The translations under genes and the position numbers were made by a program. A DNA stretch of 64,000 nucleotides from Colius striatus. Lineage: Eukaryota; Chordata; Aves; Coliiformes; Coliidae. The DNA lies in NCBI RefSeq assembly GCF_028858725.1, contig NC_084773.1, forward strand, positions 22,663,675 through 22,727,674, read 5' to 3'. Position 1 is the stretch's first letter, and each line of letters begins with the position of its first letter. The notes under the pieces are model-generated. The model made no database searches, was not told the origin of the DNA, and saw only the letters and a program-made list of their open reading frames with translations. Positions 35,101-47,370 of the stretch are shown in pieces.

Positions 35101-36885
35101 CCATCCCACCCTTGGGGTCCCACCCCTGGGGTCGCATCACACCCCTGGGGTCCCATCCCAGTCTCATCCCACCCCTGGAGTCCCATCCCAGTCCTATCCC
35201 ATCCCACCCCTTAGGTCCCACCCCTAAGGTCCCATCCCATCCCAACCCTAGGGTCCCATCCAGTTCCATCCCATCCTATCCCATCCCACCCCTGGGGTCC
35301 CATCCCACCCCTGGGGTCCCATCCCATCCCATCCCACCCCTGGGGACCCATCCCACCCCTGGGGTCCAATCCAGTCCCATCCCATCCCACCCCTGGGTCC
35401 CATCCCACCCCTGGGGTCCCATTCCATCCCACCCCTGGGGACTCATCCCACGCCTGGGGACCCATCCCACCCCTGGGGTCCCATCCCATCCCAACCCTGG
35501 GGTCCCATCCAGTCGCATCCCATCCCACCCCTGGGGTCCCATCCCACCCCTGGGGTCCCATCCCATCACCCCCTGAGGACTCATCCCACCCCTGGGGACC
35601 CGTCCCATCTCACCCCTGGGGTCCCATCCCATCCCACCCCTGGGGACCTATCCAACCCTGGTGTCCCATCCAGTCCCATCCCAGCCCTAAGGTCCCATCC
35701 CACCCCTGCGGTCCCATCCCACCCTTGGGGTCCCATCCAGTCCCATCCCACCCCTGGGGTCCCATCCCACCCCTGGGATCCCATTCCATCCCACCCCTGG
35801 AGTCCCATCCCACTCCTTGGGTCCCATCCCACCCCTGAACACTCATCCTACCCCTGGGGTCCCATCCCATCCCACCGCTGGGGTCCCATCCAGTCCCATC
35901 CCATCCCATCCCACCCCTGGGGTCCCATCCCATCCCACCCCTGAAGTCCCATCCCTGGGGTCCCATCCCAAAGTCAGGGTCCCATCCCAACCCTGGGGTC
36001 CCATCCCATCCCACCCCTGGGGACTCATCCCACCCCTGGGGTCCCATCCCAACCCATCCAATCCCATCCCACCCCTGGGGACCCATCCCATCCCAACCCT
36101 GGGTTCCCATCCCGTCCCATCCCAACCCTGGGGTCCCATCCCGTCCCATCCCAACCCTGGGGTCCCATCCCATTCCACCCCTGGGGTCTCATCCCATTCC
36201 ACCCCTGGGATCCCAACCCGTCCCATCCAGTCCCATCCCAACCCTAGGGTCCCATCCCAGCCCTGAATTCCCATCCCTGGGGTCCCATCCCAACCTCAGG
36301 GTCCCATCCCACCTCTGGGGTCCCACCCCTGGGGTTCTGTCCCAGTCTCATCGCACCCCTGGAGTCCCATCCCAGTCCTATTCCATCCCACCCCTGAGGT
36401 CCCACCCCTGGGGTCCCATCCCATCCCAACCCTGGTGTCCCATCCAGTACCATCCCATCCCATCCCATCCCATCCCTGGGGTCCCATCCCACCCCTGGAG
36501 TCCCATCCCATCCAACCCCTGGGGACTCATCCCACTCCTGGGGTCCCATCCCATCCCATCCCATCCCACCCCTGGGGACTCATCCTACCCCTGGAGTCCC
36601 ATCTCATCCCATCCCATCCCACCCCTGGGGTATCATCCCATCCCAACCCTGGGGTCCTATCCAGTCCCATCCAATCCCAACCCTGGGGTCCCATCCCATC
36701 CCACCGCTGGGGACTCATCCCACCCCTGGAGTCCCATCTCATCCCATCCCACCCCACCCCTGGGGTCCCATCCCATCCCAACCCTGGGGTCCTATGCAGT
36801 CCCATGCAATCCCACCCCTGGGGTCCCATCCCACCCCTGGGGTCCCGTCCCACCCCTGGGGTGCCGTCCCAGCTCTTGGTGCCGC
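32166..36885 (+). repeat. C-rich minisatellite, second array
   Basis: The same 20-bp CCCATCCCACCCCTGGGGTC family as 20,985-30,090. It leads into GPT exon copy 2 as the first array leads into copy 1; shared text such as CCCATGCAATCCCACCCC occurs at about 28,868 and 36,803. This supports a tandem duplication that included the flanks. Confidence 0.93.
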
Positions 36886-36892
36886 AGGGTAC

Positions 36893-37136
36893 CGGTAAGG
36901 TTGCCAGGGTTGATTATGCATAGCACCCGTGGGCAGCAGTGCCGGCGGCCCTCGGCCAGCGCCCGCCGCAGCTCACTCAGCGCCAGTGCCCAGCACCATT
37001 CGTTGTCCAGGTAGTAGCCGAGCTGCACGGCCCCCAGCTCGGCGATGGTGGCCGAGTACAGCGGGTACTGCGGGATGGGGATCAGCACCCGCGTGCGAGA
37101 GGGCACCGAGCCCGTCACCAGCAGCTTCAGGATGGT
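36893..37136 (-). CDS. GPT: GPT exon, copy 2 (244 bp)
   Basis: It has the same length, phase and splice sites as copy 1, at an offset of 6,795 bp. It encodes [26 protein letters not shown] (the mammalian-like IPIPQYP is kept), LDNEWCWAL and [10 protein letters not shown]. The change NPGNPTG to NPGNLTG alters a proline of the most conserved aminotransferase loop, and NEW replaces NER. Copy 2 is farther from the downstream exons. Exons encoding the first 140 or so residues, expected further right, are not in the window. I treat it as a duplicated exon of uncertain use. Confidence 0.87.
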
Positions 37137-37144
37137 CTGAGGGC

Positions 37145-40100
37145 ATTGGCATGGCATGATGGAGGGTGACGGGGGGGCTGCGGACACGATGGGGGGGGAC
37201 ACGGGGATGGTGAGGGGACACGGGGATGGTGACGGGAGAAGGGGGTGGTGAGGGGCACAGTGTGAGCACAGGGATGGTGATGGTACACGGGGGGGGTGAG
37301 GGGACATGCGGCTGGTGAGGGGACACGGGGGTGGTGATGGGAGAAGGGGAAGGTGAGAGGACATGGGGGTGGTGAGGGGATAAGGGCATGTTGAGGGGAC
37401 ACGGGGATTGTGAGGGGACACGGGGGTGGTGAGGGGAGAAGGGGATAGTGAGGGGAGAAGGGGCTGGTGAGGGGACACGGGGATGGTGAGGGGACAAGTG
37501 GGGGTTGAGGGGACATGGGGCTGGTGAGGGGAGACGGGGGTGGTGAGGGGACAAGGGGATGGTGAGGGGACAAGGGCGTGCTGAGGGAAGAAAGGGATTA
37601 TGAGGGGACACGGGGGTGGTGAGGGGACACGGGGATGGTGAGGGGAGAAGGGGATGGTGAGGGGACACGGAGGGGTCAGGGTACAAGGGGTTGGTGAGGG
37701 GACATTGGGCTGGTGAGGGGTCACGGGGCTGGTGAGGGGACATGGGTGGGGTGAGGGGACAAGGGGATGGTGAGGGGAGACGGGGATGGTGAGGGGACAG
37801 AGGGATGGTGAGGGGAGAAGGGGATGGTGAGGGGAGAAGGGAATGGTGAGGGGACATGGGGAAGGTGAGGGGAGAAGGGGAAGGTGAGGTGAGAAGGGGA
37901 AGGTGAGGTGAGAAGGGGATGGTGAAGGGAGAAGGGGATGGTGAGGGGAGAAGGGGATGGTGAGGGGACAAGGGGATGGCGAGGGGAGAAGGGGAGGGTG
38001 AGGGTACAAGGGGATGGTGAGGGGCACGGTGTGGGCACAGGGATGGTGAGGGGACATGGGGATTGTGAGGGGACAAGGGGGTGGTGAGGGGACAAGGGTC
38101 TGGCGAGGGGACACTGGGGGGGGGTGAGGGGAGAAGGGTGGGTGGGGGGAGTAGGGGGGGGTGAGGGGATAAGGGGGTGGTGAGGGGACATTGGGTAGGT
38201 CAGGGGACACGAGGGTGGTGAGGGGACGCGGGTGTGGTGAGGGTAGAAGGGGCTGGTAAGGGGAGAAGGGGATGGTAAGGGGAGAAGGGGGTGGTGAGGG
38301 GAGAAGGGGATGGTGAGGGGACATGAGGATGGTGAGGGGAGAAGGGGCTGGTGATGGGACACGGGGCGTGGTGAGGGGACATGGGGGTGGTGAGGGGACA
38401 CGGGGGTGGAGAGGGGACAAGGGGATGGTGAGGGGCACAGTGTGGGCACAGGGATCGTGAGGGGACATGGGGATGGTGAGGGGATAAGGGGGATGGTGAG
38501 TGGAGAAGGGGAGGGTGAGGGGACATTGGGCAGGTGAGGGGACACGGGGATGGTGAGGGGACAAGTGTGGGGTGAGGGGACATGGGGATGGTGAGGGGAG
38601 AAGGGGGTGGTGAGGAGAAAAGGGGTTGGTGAGGGGACATGAGGCTGGTGAGGGGAAACGGGGATGGTGAGGGGACACGGGGGTGGTGAGGGGACACGGG
38701 GGTGGTGAGGGGAAAAGGGGATGGTGAGAGGACATGGGGGGGTGAGGGTAGTTGGGGATGGTGAGGGGAGAAGGGGAGGTTTAGGGGAAAAGGGGGTGGT
38801 GAGGGGACATGGAGCAGGTGAGGGGCCACGGGAGTGGTGAGGGGACAAGGGGGTGGTGAGGGGAGAACGGTATGGTGAGGGGACAAGGGGATGGTGACGG
38901 GTACAGTGTGGGCACAGGGATGGTGAGGGGAGATGGGGATGGCGAGGGGACATGGGACTGGTGAGGGGACACAGAGGGTGGTGAGGGGACACGGAGTGGG
39001 CACAGGGATGGTGTGGGACACAGTGTGGGCACAGCGATGGTGGGGTCTTGGTGTCGGCACAGGGACAATTAGGGGACACGGTGTGGGCACAGGGATGGTG
39101 TGAGACATGGTGTGGGCACAGGGATAGTGAAGGAACATGGTGTGGGCACAGGGACAATGAGGGCACATGGTGTGGGCACAGGGATGGTGAGGAGACATGG
39201 TGTCAGCAAAGGGACGGTGTGGGGACACAGTTTGGGCACAGGGATGGTGAGGGAACACAGTGTGGGCACAGGGATGGTGAGGGGACATGGTGTGGGCACA
39301 GCGATTGTGGGGGCACGGTGTGGGCACAGGGACAATGAGGGGACATAGTGTGGGCACAGGGATGGTGAGGGGACATGGTGTCGGAACAGGGACGGTGTGG
39401 GGACACAGTTTGGGCACAGGGATGGTGAGGGAACATGGTGTGGGCATAATGATGGTGTGGGACTCGCTGTGGGCACAGTGATGGTGAGGGCACGGTGTGG
39501 GCACAGGGACAATGAGGGGAAACGGTGTGGGCACAGGGATTGTGTGGGGCACGGTGTGGGCACAGGGATTGTGTGGGGCACGGTGTGGGCACAGGGATGG
39601 TGAGGGGCACAGTGTGGGCACAGGGATGGTGAGGGTACACGGGGGGTGTGAGGGGACATGGGGGAGGTGAGGGGACAAGAGGGGGGTGAGGGGACACGGG
39701 GGTGGTGAGGGGAGAAGGGGGTGGTGAGGGGAGAAGGGGGTGGTGAGGGGACACGGGGGTGGTGAGGGGACAAGGGGGTGGTGAGGGGACACGGGGGGGT
39801 GAGGGGACACGGGGGGGGTGAGGGGACACGGGGGGGGGTTAGGGGACTTGGGGTTGTGAGGGGAAAAGGGGTTGGTGAGGGGACACGGGGGGGTTGAGGG
39901 GACACGGCGGGGGTGAGGGGAGAAGGGGGTTGTGAGGGGAGAAGGGGATGGTCAGGGGAGAAGGGGATGGTGAGGGGACACGGGGGTGGTGAGGGGACAC
40001 GGGGAGGGTGAGGGGAGACGGGGAGGGTGAGGGGACAAGGGGATGGTGAGGGGACAAGGGGATGGTGAGGGGCACGGTATGGGCACAGGGATGGTAAGGG

Positions 40101-43100
40101 GATAAAGGGACGGTGAGGGGACACAGAACGGTGAGGGGACACAGAACGGTGAGGGGACACGGGGACGGTGAGGGGACACGGGGACGGTGAGGGGACACGG
40201 GGACGGTGAGGGGACACGCGGCTGGTGAGGGGACACGGGGACGGTGAGGGGACACGGGGACGGTGAGGAGAGAAGAGGTTGCTGAGGGGACATGGGGCCG
40301 GTGAGCGGACCCGGGGGGATGAGCGGACACGGGGGGGGGGGTGAGGGGACACGGGGGGGGTGAGGTGAGAAGGGGCTGGTTAGGGGTCAAGGGGGTGGTG
40401 AGGGGAGAAGGGGATGGTGAGGGGACACGGGGGTGGTGAGGGGAGAAGGGGATGGTGAGGGGACACGGGGGTGGTCAAGGGAGACGGGCATGTTGATGGG
40501 ACATGGGGATGGTTAGGGGAGACGGGGATGGTGATGGGAGAAGGGGAGGTTGAGGGGACAGGGGGGTCGTGAGGGGACACGGGGGTCGTGAGGGGAGAAG
40601 GGGGTGGTGAGGGGACACGGGGGGGGGTGAGGGGACATGGGAGTGGTGAGGGGACATGGGGGTGGTGAGGGGAGAAGGGCTTGTTGAGCGGACACGGGGA
40701 AGGTTAGGGGACAAGGGGATGGTGAGGGGACAAGGGGATGGTGAGGGGAGAAGGGGATGGTGAGGGGACACAGGGGTGGAGAGGGTACACAGGGATGGTG
40801 TGTACCACACACCAGTGTGGGCACAGGGATCGTGAGGGGACACCGGGATGGTGAGGGGATAAGGGGGATGGTGAGTGGAGAAGGGGAGGGTGAGGGGACA
40901 ATGGGGTGGTGAGGGGACATTGGGCAGGTGAGGGGATACGGGGGTGGTGAGGGGAAAAGGGGATGGTCAGGGGACACGGGGGTGATGAGGGGACACCTGG
41001 GAGAGGAGGGGACACGGGGATGGTGAGGGGAGAAGGGCGTGGTGAGGAGAAAAGGGGTTGGTGAGGGGAAACGGGGGTGGTGAGGGGACAAGGGGATGGT
41101 GAGAGGACATGGGGGTGGTGAGGGGATAAGGGCATGGTGAGAGGACATGGGGGTGGTGAGGGGATAAGGGCATGGTGAGGGGACACGGGGGTGGTTAGGG
41201 GACACGGGGATGGTGAGGGGAGAAGGGGATGGTGAGGGGAGTGGGCACAGGGATCGTGTGGGACACGGTGTGGGCACAGGAATGGTGAGGGGACATGGTG
41301 TGGGGGCACAGGGATGATGAGGGGAAACTGTGGGTATAGGGATGGTGAGGGGACATGGTTTGGGCACAGGGATGATGTGGGACATGGTGTGGGCACAAGG
41401 ATGGTGTGGGACACAGTGTGGGCACAGGGACAATGAGGGGACATGATGTGGGCACAGGGATGGTGAGGAGACACAGTGTGGGTACAGGTATAGTGTGGGA
41501 CTTGGTGTGGGGGCACAGGGACGGTGGCGGGACACGGTGTGGGCACAGGGATGGTGAGGGCACGGTGTGAGCACAGGGACAATGAGGAGACATGGTGTGG
41601 GCACAGGGATGGTGAGGGGACATGGTGTGGGCACAGGGATGGTGAGGGGCATGGTGTGGGCATAAGGATGGTGAGGGCACGGTGTGGGCACAGGGACAAT
41701 GAGGGGACACGCTGTGGGCACACGGATGGTGTGGGACACGGTGGGGGCACAGGGATGGTGAGGGCACGGTGTGGGCACAGGGACAATGTGTGGACACGCT
41801 GTGGGCACACAGATGGTGTGGGACACGGTGGGGGCACAGGGATCATGAGGGGACACAGTGAGCACAGGAATGATGGGGGGACACGGTGTGGGCACAGGGA
41901 TTTTGTGGGACACGATGTGGGCACAGGGACAATGAGGGGACACGGTGTAGGCACAAGGATGGTGAGGGGATATGGTGTGGGGACACAGGGATGGTGGGGG
42001 GACACAGTGTGGGCACAGGGATGGTGAGGGGACATGGTGTGCGTACAGGAACAATGAGGGGACACGCTGTGGGCACAACGATAGTGTGGGACACGATGTG
42101 GGCACATGAATGGTGACGGGACACAGTGTGGGCATAGGGATCGTGAGGGGACATGGTGTGGGCATAGGGATGGTGAGGGGACATGGTGTGGGGGCACAGG
42201 GATGGTGGGGGGCTACAGTGGGGGCAGAGGGATGGTGTGGGACATGGTGTGGGCACAGTGACAATGAGAGGACATGGTCTGGGAATAGGGATGGTGTGGG
42301 ACACGGAGTGGGCACAGGGATGGTGTGGGACATGGTGTGGGCCCAGGGACAATGAGGGGACACGCTGTGGGCATAAGGATGTTGTGGGACACCGTGTGGG
42401 CACAGGGATGGTGAGGGACATGGTGTTGGCACAGGGATGCTCGGGGGACACGGTGTGGGCACAGGGATGGTTTGGGACACGGTGTGGGCACAGGGACAAT
42501 CAGGGGACGTGATGTGGGCACAGGGGTGGTGGGGGGACACGGTGTGGTCATAGGGATAGTGGGGGGACACGGTGTGGGCACAGGGATGTTGAGGGGACAT
42601 GGTGTGTGGGCACAGGGATGGTGAGGGGACACAGTGTGGGCACAGGGATGGTGTGGGACATGGTGTGGGCACAGGGACAATGAGGAGACATGGTGTGGGC
42701 ACAGGGACAGTAGGGGGACACAGTGTGGGCACAGGGATGGTGAGGGCACGGTGTGGGCCCAGGGACAATGAGGGGACATGGTGTGGTCACAGGGATGGTG
42801 AGGGCACAGTGTGGGCCCAGGGACAATGAGGGGACATGGTGTGGTCACAGGGATGGTGAGGGGACACGGTGTGGGCACAGGGATGGTGTGGGACACGGTA
42901 TGGGCAAAGGGATGTTGAGGGCACATGGTGTGGGCACAGGGATAGTAGGGGGGACACAGTGTGGGCACAGGGATGGTGAGAGCACGGTGTCGGCACAGGG
43001 ACAATGAGGGGACACGGTGTGGGCACAGGGATGGTGTGGGACATGGTGTGGGCACAGGGACGGTGTGGGGACATGGTGTGGGCACAGGGATGGTGAGGGA

Positions 43101-43240
43101 CACAGCGTGGGCACAGGGATGGTGTGGGACATGGTGTGGGCACAGGGATGGTGAGGGACATGGTGTTGGCACAGGGATGGTGGGGGGACACGGTGTGGGC
43201 ACAGGGACAATGAGGGGCCAGAGCTGCGGGTGGCACCGGG
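37145..43240 (+). repeat. 6-kb G-rich minisatellite, two unit types
   Basis: 37,145-38,990 is mainly the 19-bp GGATGGTGAGGGGACACGG type. 38,990-39,640 and 41,240-43,240 are mainly the 28-bp GTGTGGGCACAGGGATGG type, with 19-bp blocks between. The order next to the exon matches that after GPT copy 1. Long proline-rich frames on the minus strand are artefacts. Confidence 0.93.
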
Positions 43241-43259
43241 ACAGGACATGGTGGTGACT

Positions 43260-44510
43260 ATCGTACCATTTCCCTCTTTGTCTCCCTCTCATTCTTTTCT
43301 TTGCTTCTCCCACTTTCTATTGTTGATTGTTGTGGGGAAAATAAAGTAATTCAGCACTCGACCCCCCAACCAACTTTTCAGGAGCTTACAGTAAACAATT
43401 TGCTTTGTGACCAGAGACATTTTTGAGATGGGATTCTCGCAGGGCCTAATTCTGTTCTGTCATTCTATCCTCTTTGGGACATAGCTCCACTGCAACACAG
43501 GTGGTACAGACTAAAAGCACGGAAACTAAAGCATGTTATGCAGGGGGAGTTGAAAAGAATTACTTAAACTATAGACAAGGGTGCGAAGTGTTGGAATAGG
43601 CAAATCTCTCAATTTATTTTATATATAAAGGGCACGGGGCCTCAGAGCAGACTCACCGCTGGCATTTCTGCCGGACGTAAAGGCACAACCATTCACCATC
43701 TCCTTTGTGCCTCGGGCCACGTTTCCAGCTGCCGGGCTCGGGGTGAGCGGCTGCGGTTGGGTCTGGGCGAGAGGGTGAAGTGCTGCGGGGCTGAAGCCCC
43801 GGCCTTCTGTTCCCAAAGAACGGAACCCGAGCCGCTTGGATTTCTGTTCTGTGTATCCATTGTAGTTCACCGATTCTAATTTTCAATGGTTTTATTATTT
43901 CCTTAGTCATCTTTGCCTTTAAATTTGTCTGTTGCCTTGTATCCATTTGCTGTCTTTGCTCTATTTGTTTTCCTTTTCCCTTGCCTTTCCTTGTTTTTTT
44001 TTCTTTCTAGATCCATTTTAGTTTCTGATCCCATTTCGTAACCTTTTCCCTTTATTTGCCTAATATCCACTGATTTTATTTGTTCCTTCTGTGCCTGCTT
44101 TTGTTCCATTTGCCATTCCTAATTTTTTTCATTATTTATATTGAAGCTGCTAAATGAGCGTTACCAAGTGAACAAATGTTTAAAACTACTGACTTTCATG
44201 GCAACCGTATGGTCAGTCTGTAGAAGAATCAAGGTGAAAAACAAATGCATCTACTGAGCCTCAGATACTTCTCCCAACTAACTCTTTCTTCCCTAATCTA
44301 AGAAGTTGTAAATAGTGATGGACCACGAGGCATTTTTGCAGAGACAGCCACCAGCAAGGGGAAGAGAAAGATAACCGGGCGATGATAACAAAAGGAGTGC
44401 CTGTGCCGAAGCGAGCAGAATCCAGGAGTTCATCCAGCAGATAACTGAGGAAGACCATCAGAAAGACCCCCTAGAGGAAGCAAGTGACCACCACAGCGAC
44501 TGCAAAAATG
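43260..44510. other. unique AT-richer sequence, no gene recognised
   Basis: Base composition changes sharply from the arrays. I see AATAAAG at about 43,339, a TATATATAAAGG at 43,619, a GC-rich patch at 43,670-43,830 and a pyrimidine-rich stretch at 43,900-44,110. Frames are short and without recognisable domains. Confidence 0.6.
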
Positions 44511-44519
44511 TGAAATAGA

Positions 44520-44785
44520 CGCAATTCCTGTGAAGTGATGAACTGTAAAGATGTTTAAATAGGCATGTTTATAGCAAATAACCCCTTGAAAAGTGTCGAA
44601 CGTTCACGTTTTGACATATAAAAGAAGCATACTTCAGTCTTTCCGCACGCACGTTTGGCGGAAGGATCCTCCGAGCATCCGGCGCCGCATTAAAGAATAC
44701 CTGCTTCATAACAGCTCTGTTGTTACCGAGTCTTTATTTGGTATTGGCATTTGGGAATATACTTGGTTCCATACAACAGGAATTT
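44520..44785 (+). mobile_element. LTR-like fragment (promoter and poly(A) signal)
   Basis: TATAAAA at 44,617-44,623 is followed 72 bases later by ATTAAA (44,689-44,694), then CTGCTTCATAACAGCTC and a TG-rich tail ending near CCATACAACA. The order TATA box, GC-rich R-like segment, poly(A) signal is that of a retroviral LTR U3-R-U5. Ends and target duplication are not clear, and no internal retroviral genes are seen. Confidence 0.45.
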
Positions 44786-45149
44786 GAATCCCTTTTACAA
44801 TAAGCTGGCTGCTAAGTTCAGAACATTCTGGCAGCTCTAGTATCAGCCGGTGAGTTCTGCAGTACACAGAACTGTCTTTGGTATGTTAACGTTAGTTGTA
44901 ATTTGGCTTTTGACTACTCGTGTTCTGTTCACTGGATTATAGTTGTCCTGCAGTATCGATTGTCAAGATTGATGTGGATATCAGTCAGAGTCTAAGCCCA
45001 GCCGCCCCCGGCCCCTCTGACACCCAATGACAAGCTGGAACACAGGGGGACTTATTTTCTACCAAAATTGCCTTGCCTTCTAACAATTATTGTGGGTAAT
45101 GTAACTGAAGATGCACCGCCCCACCACCTCCAGGGCTTTGACAGAGTGC

Positions 45150-45450
45150 CCGCAGTTAGTGCAGCTCCGCAGCCACGCGCTGCAGCGTCGACCCTGACAA
45201 TTTACCCGGTGCCTTCGCTCCGTGGCGAAAAGCCGGTACCGCAGCCCCTGTCGATGGCCGGTAGCCGGTAGCGCCATCCCGTGGCGAAGAGCCGGAACGG
45301 CCGCGCCCGGTAATAGCTGGTGCTCGGTACCGCCGCCATGTGGACAAACTGCGGTCCTGCGACCCGAGACACGCGCATGCGCAGTGACGCCCGTGACAGC
45401 ACTGCTGCTGCGCATGCGCAGCGGCGCCTGTAACACCAGCGGCGGGGATC
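45150..45450. promoter_or_regulatory. CpG promoter-like region with two NRF1 palindromes
   Basis: CpG-dense sequence holds two perfect NRF1 palindromes GCGCATGCGC at 45,373-45,382 and 45,410-45,419. A short internal repeat (GGCGAAGAGCCGGAACGG / GGCGAAAAGCCGGTACCG) precedes them. The first NRF1 site lies 35 bases after an ATG in strong Kozak context (GCCGCCATGTGG, ATG at 45,338). NRF1 and ETS sites together are typical of CpG-island promoters. Direction unknown; the exon-like blocks downstream favour +. Confidence 0.55.
45338..45433 (+). CDS. possible 31-codon ORF with strong Kozak start
   Basis: The frame starts MWTNCGPATRDTR and ends AHAQRRL before TAA. It overlaps both NRF1 palindromes, so the frame may be chance in CpG-rich promoter DNA. 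It is listed because of the good initiation context; there is no homology I recognise. Confidence 0.15.
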   Translation: MWTNCGPATRDTRMRSDARDSTAAAHAQRRL

Positions 45451-45611
45451 TTTTCAGCTATATTTCGTAAATTATTAGGGTTACAGCTCTATTAGCAATG
45501 GCGTTTAGTTTAATTGTATACGCACTAGCAGACAGAGCGTAAATTTAGGGTTAAAAGGAGCGAATTTGAGTACAATTTAGAGAGATAGCTCAGTCCTCTG
45601 AACCACCATTG

Positions 45612-45815
45612 TATGGTCCGGAAGTCCTCCGGAGCGTGTAAGCGACTGTCAGTCCTCCGGAAGTCACACTCTACGGGCCGAAAGACCCCCACCCCAGAGC
45701 CCGGAAGCGACCCTCCGTCCTCCGGAAGTGACGGTTTACGTTGCGGAAGTCCTCCAGACCCCGGAAGCGACTATCAGTTTTCCAGCAGGTGCACTCCATG
45801 CGCCGGAAGTCCTCC
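45612..45815. promoter_or_regulatory. cluster of seven ETS-type GGAAG motifs
   Basis: CCGGAAGT occurs at 45,618, 45,657, 45,722 and 45,803, CCGGAAGC at 45,701 and 45,761, and GCGGAAGT at 45,743. All are in the same orientation, within a partly tandem sequence (AAGCGACTGTCAGTCCTCCG and relatives). CCGGAAGT is the core recognised by ETS factors such as GABPA and ELK. It directly follows the NRF1 region. Confidence 0.6.
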
Positions 45816-45894
45816 AAAGGAACACTAGTGCTCGTCAGCCCCCCAGAACACGCGCTACAAGGACAGTTCCTACCAAAGTAGGAAAAAAGGAGCA

Positions 45895-47095
45895 AAAAAT
45901 TTAAAAAAAAAAAAAAAAAAGAAAAGAAAAAGGAAACAAATCCCAACCCGAGCTCCCCCTCAGCCCCTGCCACTGCCCGAACTCCATGCTGCAGGGCAGA
46001 GTCTATTGCTGCTTTGGCTGGGCAGTTTAGAATTCTGTTAGAATGCCATTGTTCATTTTGCTGCTGTTCTTCTATTTTATGTTTTCCCATGAACTTCTCT
46101 GTCTTGTTGTTTTGCAATTTTTATGCTAACCCTTTTTTTTACTATCTGTTTTTAAATGTTTGTAACAGCTCGGTGCTATCTCCAGTGGAGATTTTTATGT
46201 CTCCATTTCATTTGTTTCTTGCCCCTATTGTAGTTTCTGTGGTGCAAATTGGTGTCTCACAGTCTCCATTCAATTTTCAACATCCTCACTGAGGTTTGGG
46301 GGAACTGATGGGGCTTTGTGGCCCAAATCAGGCTTGCAGCACAGTATTCTCAGAAAAAGCCACAAGGCACCATGAAAGGCAGAGAGATCCTACCAGGCTC
46401 TACAGAGCCCAGAAAGAACATCATGGCAATCTGGTGTGCAGTAAGGCTTCCTTCCTCTTTTGTGGCCTCTAGCACTTCAGTTTTCTATGTTAATTTTTAA
46501 TTGTAATAAACCAAAACAACCTACTTCCCTACAGTTTAGTATAACAGCTGTTTCTTTTCTACCTTGACAGCTACTCCTAGACAGCTAAGTTTCAGTCCTT
46601 ACCCGGTCACAGCGCCGACAGTGGAGGCATATTGGTGCTATAAAAATACTATCATAATTTTCAGGCAGAACAGCTTCTTCTATCCAGCATTCTACACACT
46701 AGAAACCTAGGCCTTCTTCACCTGGAAGCTTTTATGACTCCCTGCAGTCTCCCCTCCCCTTTCCCAGGTGTCAGCACTGAGAGCAGTGGGAGGGACCTGG
46801 TGTATAAGAGCCACAGGCCCTGGCAAGAGAGCTCATTGGGCTCTTGGGCTGCTATAGAGTAAATTATCTGCTAGTTTTTTCAGTTAGAATGCAAACTGAG
46901 GTTAAGCTATTCAGAGCAGATGCATTTTGCTCTTAAAATGAGCAAAGATGACTGACTGAGAGCCAACCTTCAGGACTGCTCGAAGTCAAGCGTTTATTAG
47001 AATGTACAATTCAATGGATGTTTTTCAGGTCAGTAATTTTGCATTTCCCATTTGGAGGTATTGACAGAATTTAACAAAATGCTTTCTCTTTTTTT
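45895..47095. other. intergenic, no gene recognised
   Basis: It contains an A-tract (45,900-45,930, followed by GAAAAGAAAAAGG), possibly a retroposon tail, an AATAAACC at about 46,505, and TATAAAAAT at about 46,639. Nothing with a recognisable protein was found. Confidence 0.5.
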
Positions 47096-47099
47096 TCAG

Positions 47100-47216
47100 G
47101 CGTGTCCCATTTTCTCAAAGATTCTGACGTGACTGAATGCAATACTTTATCCTTTTCAACCCTTTTGTTTTAAGATGTGGAAGTTGCTGATATCAATCTC
47201 TTTAGCGGGACGGAAG
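47100..47216 (+). other. exon-like block with start codon
   Basis: It follows a strong acceptor (TTTTTTTTCAG) and ends at a good donor (GGAAG/GTAAAA). An ATG at 47,175 gives MWKLLISISLAGRK up to the donor. It is the first exon-like block downstream of the 45-kb promoter-like region on the same strand. No downstream block continues this frame convincingly, so coding status is open. Confidence 0.3.
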
Positions 47217-47284
47217 GTAAAATAATCTCAACAGGTTTATGGTATGTATCTTCTATGCACGTGTCTGCGTTTTTGTGACCTACT

Positions 47285-47370
47285 GTAGGAGTTCCTGCTC
47301 TGTCAGGGAGCCGGACTACGTGATTTTTTGAGGTCTCTCCGACCTTTCTTTCTCATGATTCTGTGAAAGC
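47285..47370 (+). mobile_element. CR1 3'-end remnant
   Basis: GAGTTCCTGCTCTG, then GACTACGTGATTTTTTGAGG, TCTCCGACC and TCATGATTCTGTG match the extreme 3' end of CR1 elements (…GATGATCTTTAGAGGTC…CCAACC…ATGATTCTATG). Confidence 0.65.

Noticed and set aside
20985..36885. many Gly/Trp/Asp-rich frames ([14 protein letters not shown]) suggesting a repetitive protein
   Set aside because: They are direct translations of the CCCATCCCACCCCTGGGG array on the minus strand, with no start context, domain or end.
36792..43313. very long minus-strand Pro/His/Ser-rich frames (up to about 750 codons)
   Set aside because: They translate the CCCCTCACC-type minisatellite; only the short stretch at 36,893-37,136 carries real GPT exon sequence.
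45080..45436. 118-codon minus-strand frame across the CpG region
   Set aside because: Composition follows CpG-rich repeats; no family resemblance and no conserved counterpart.
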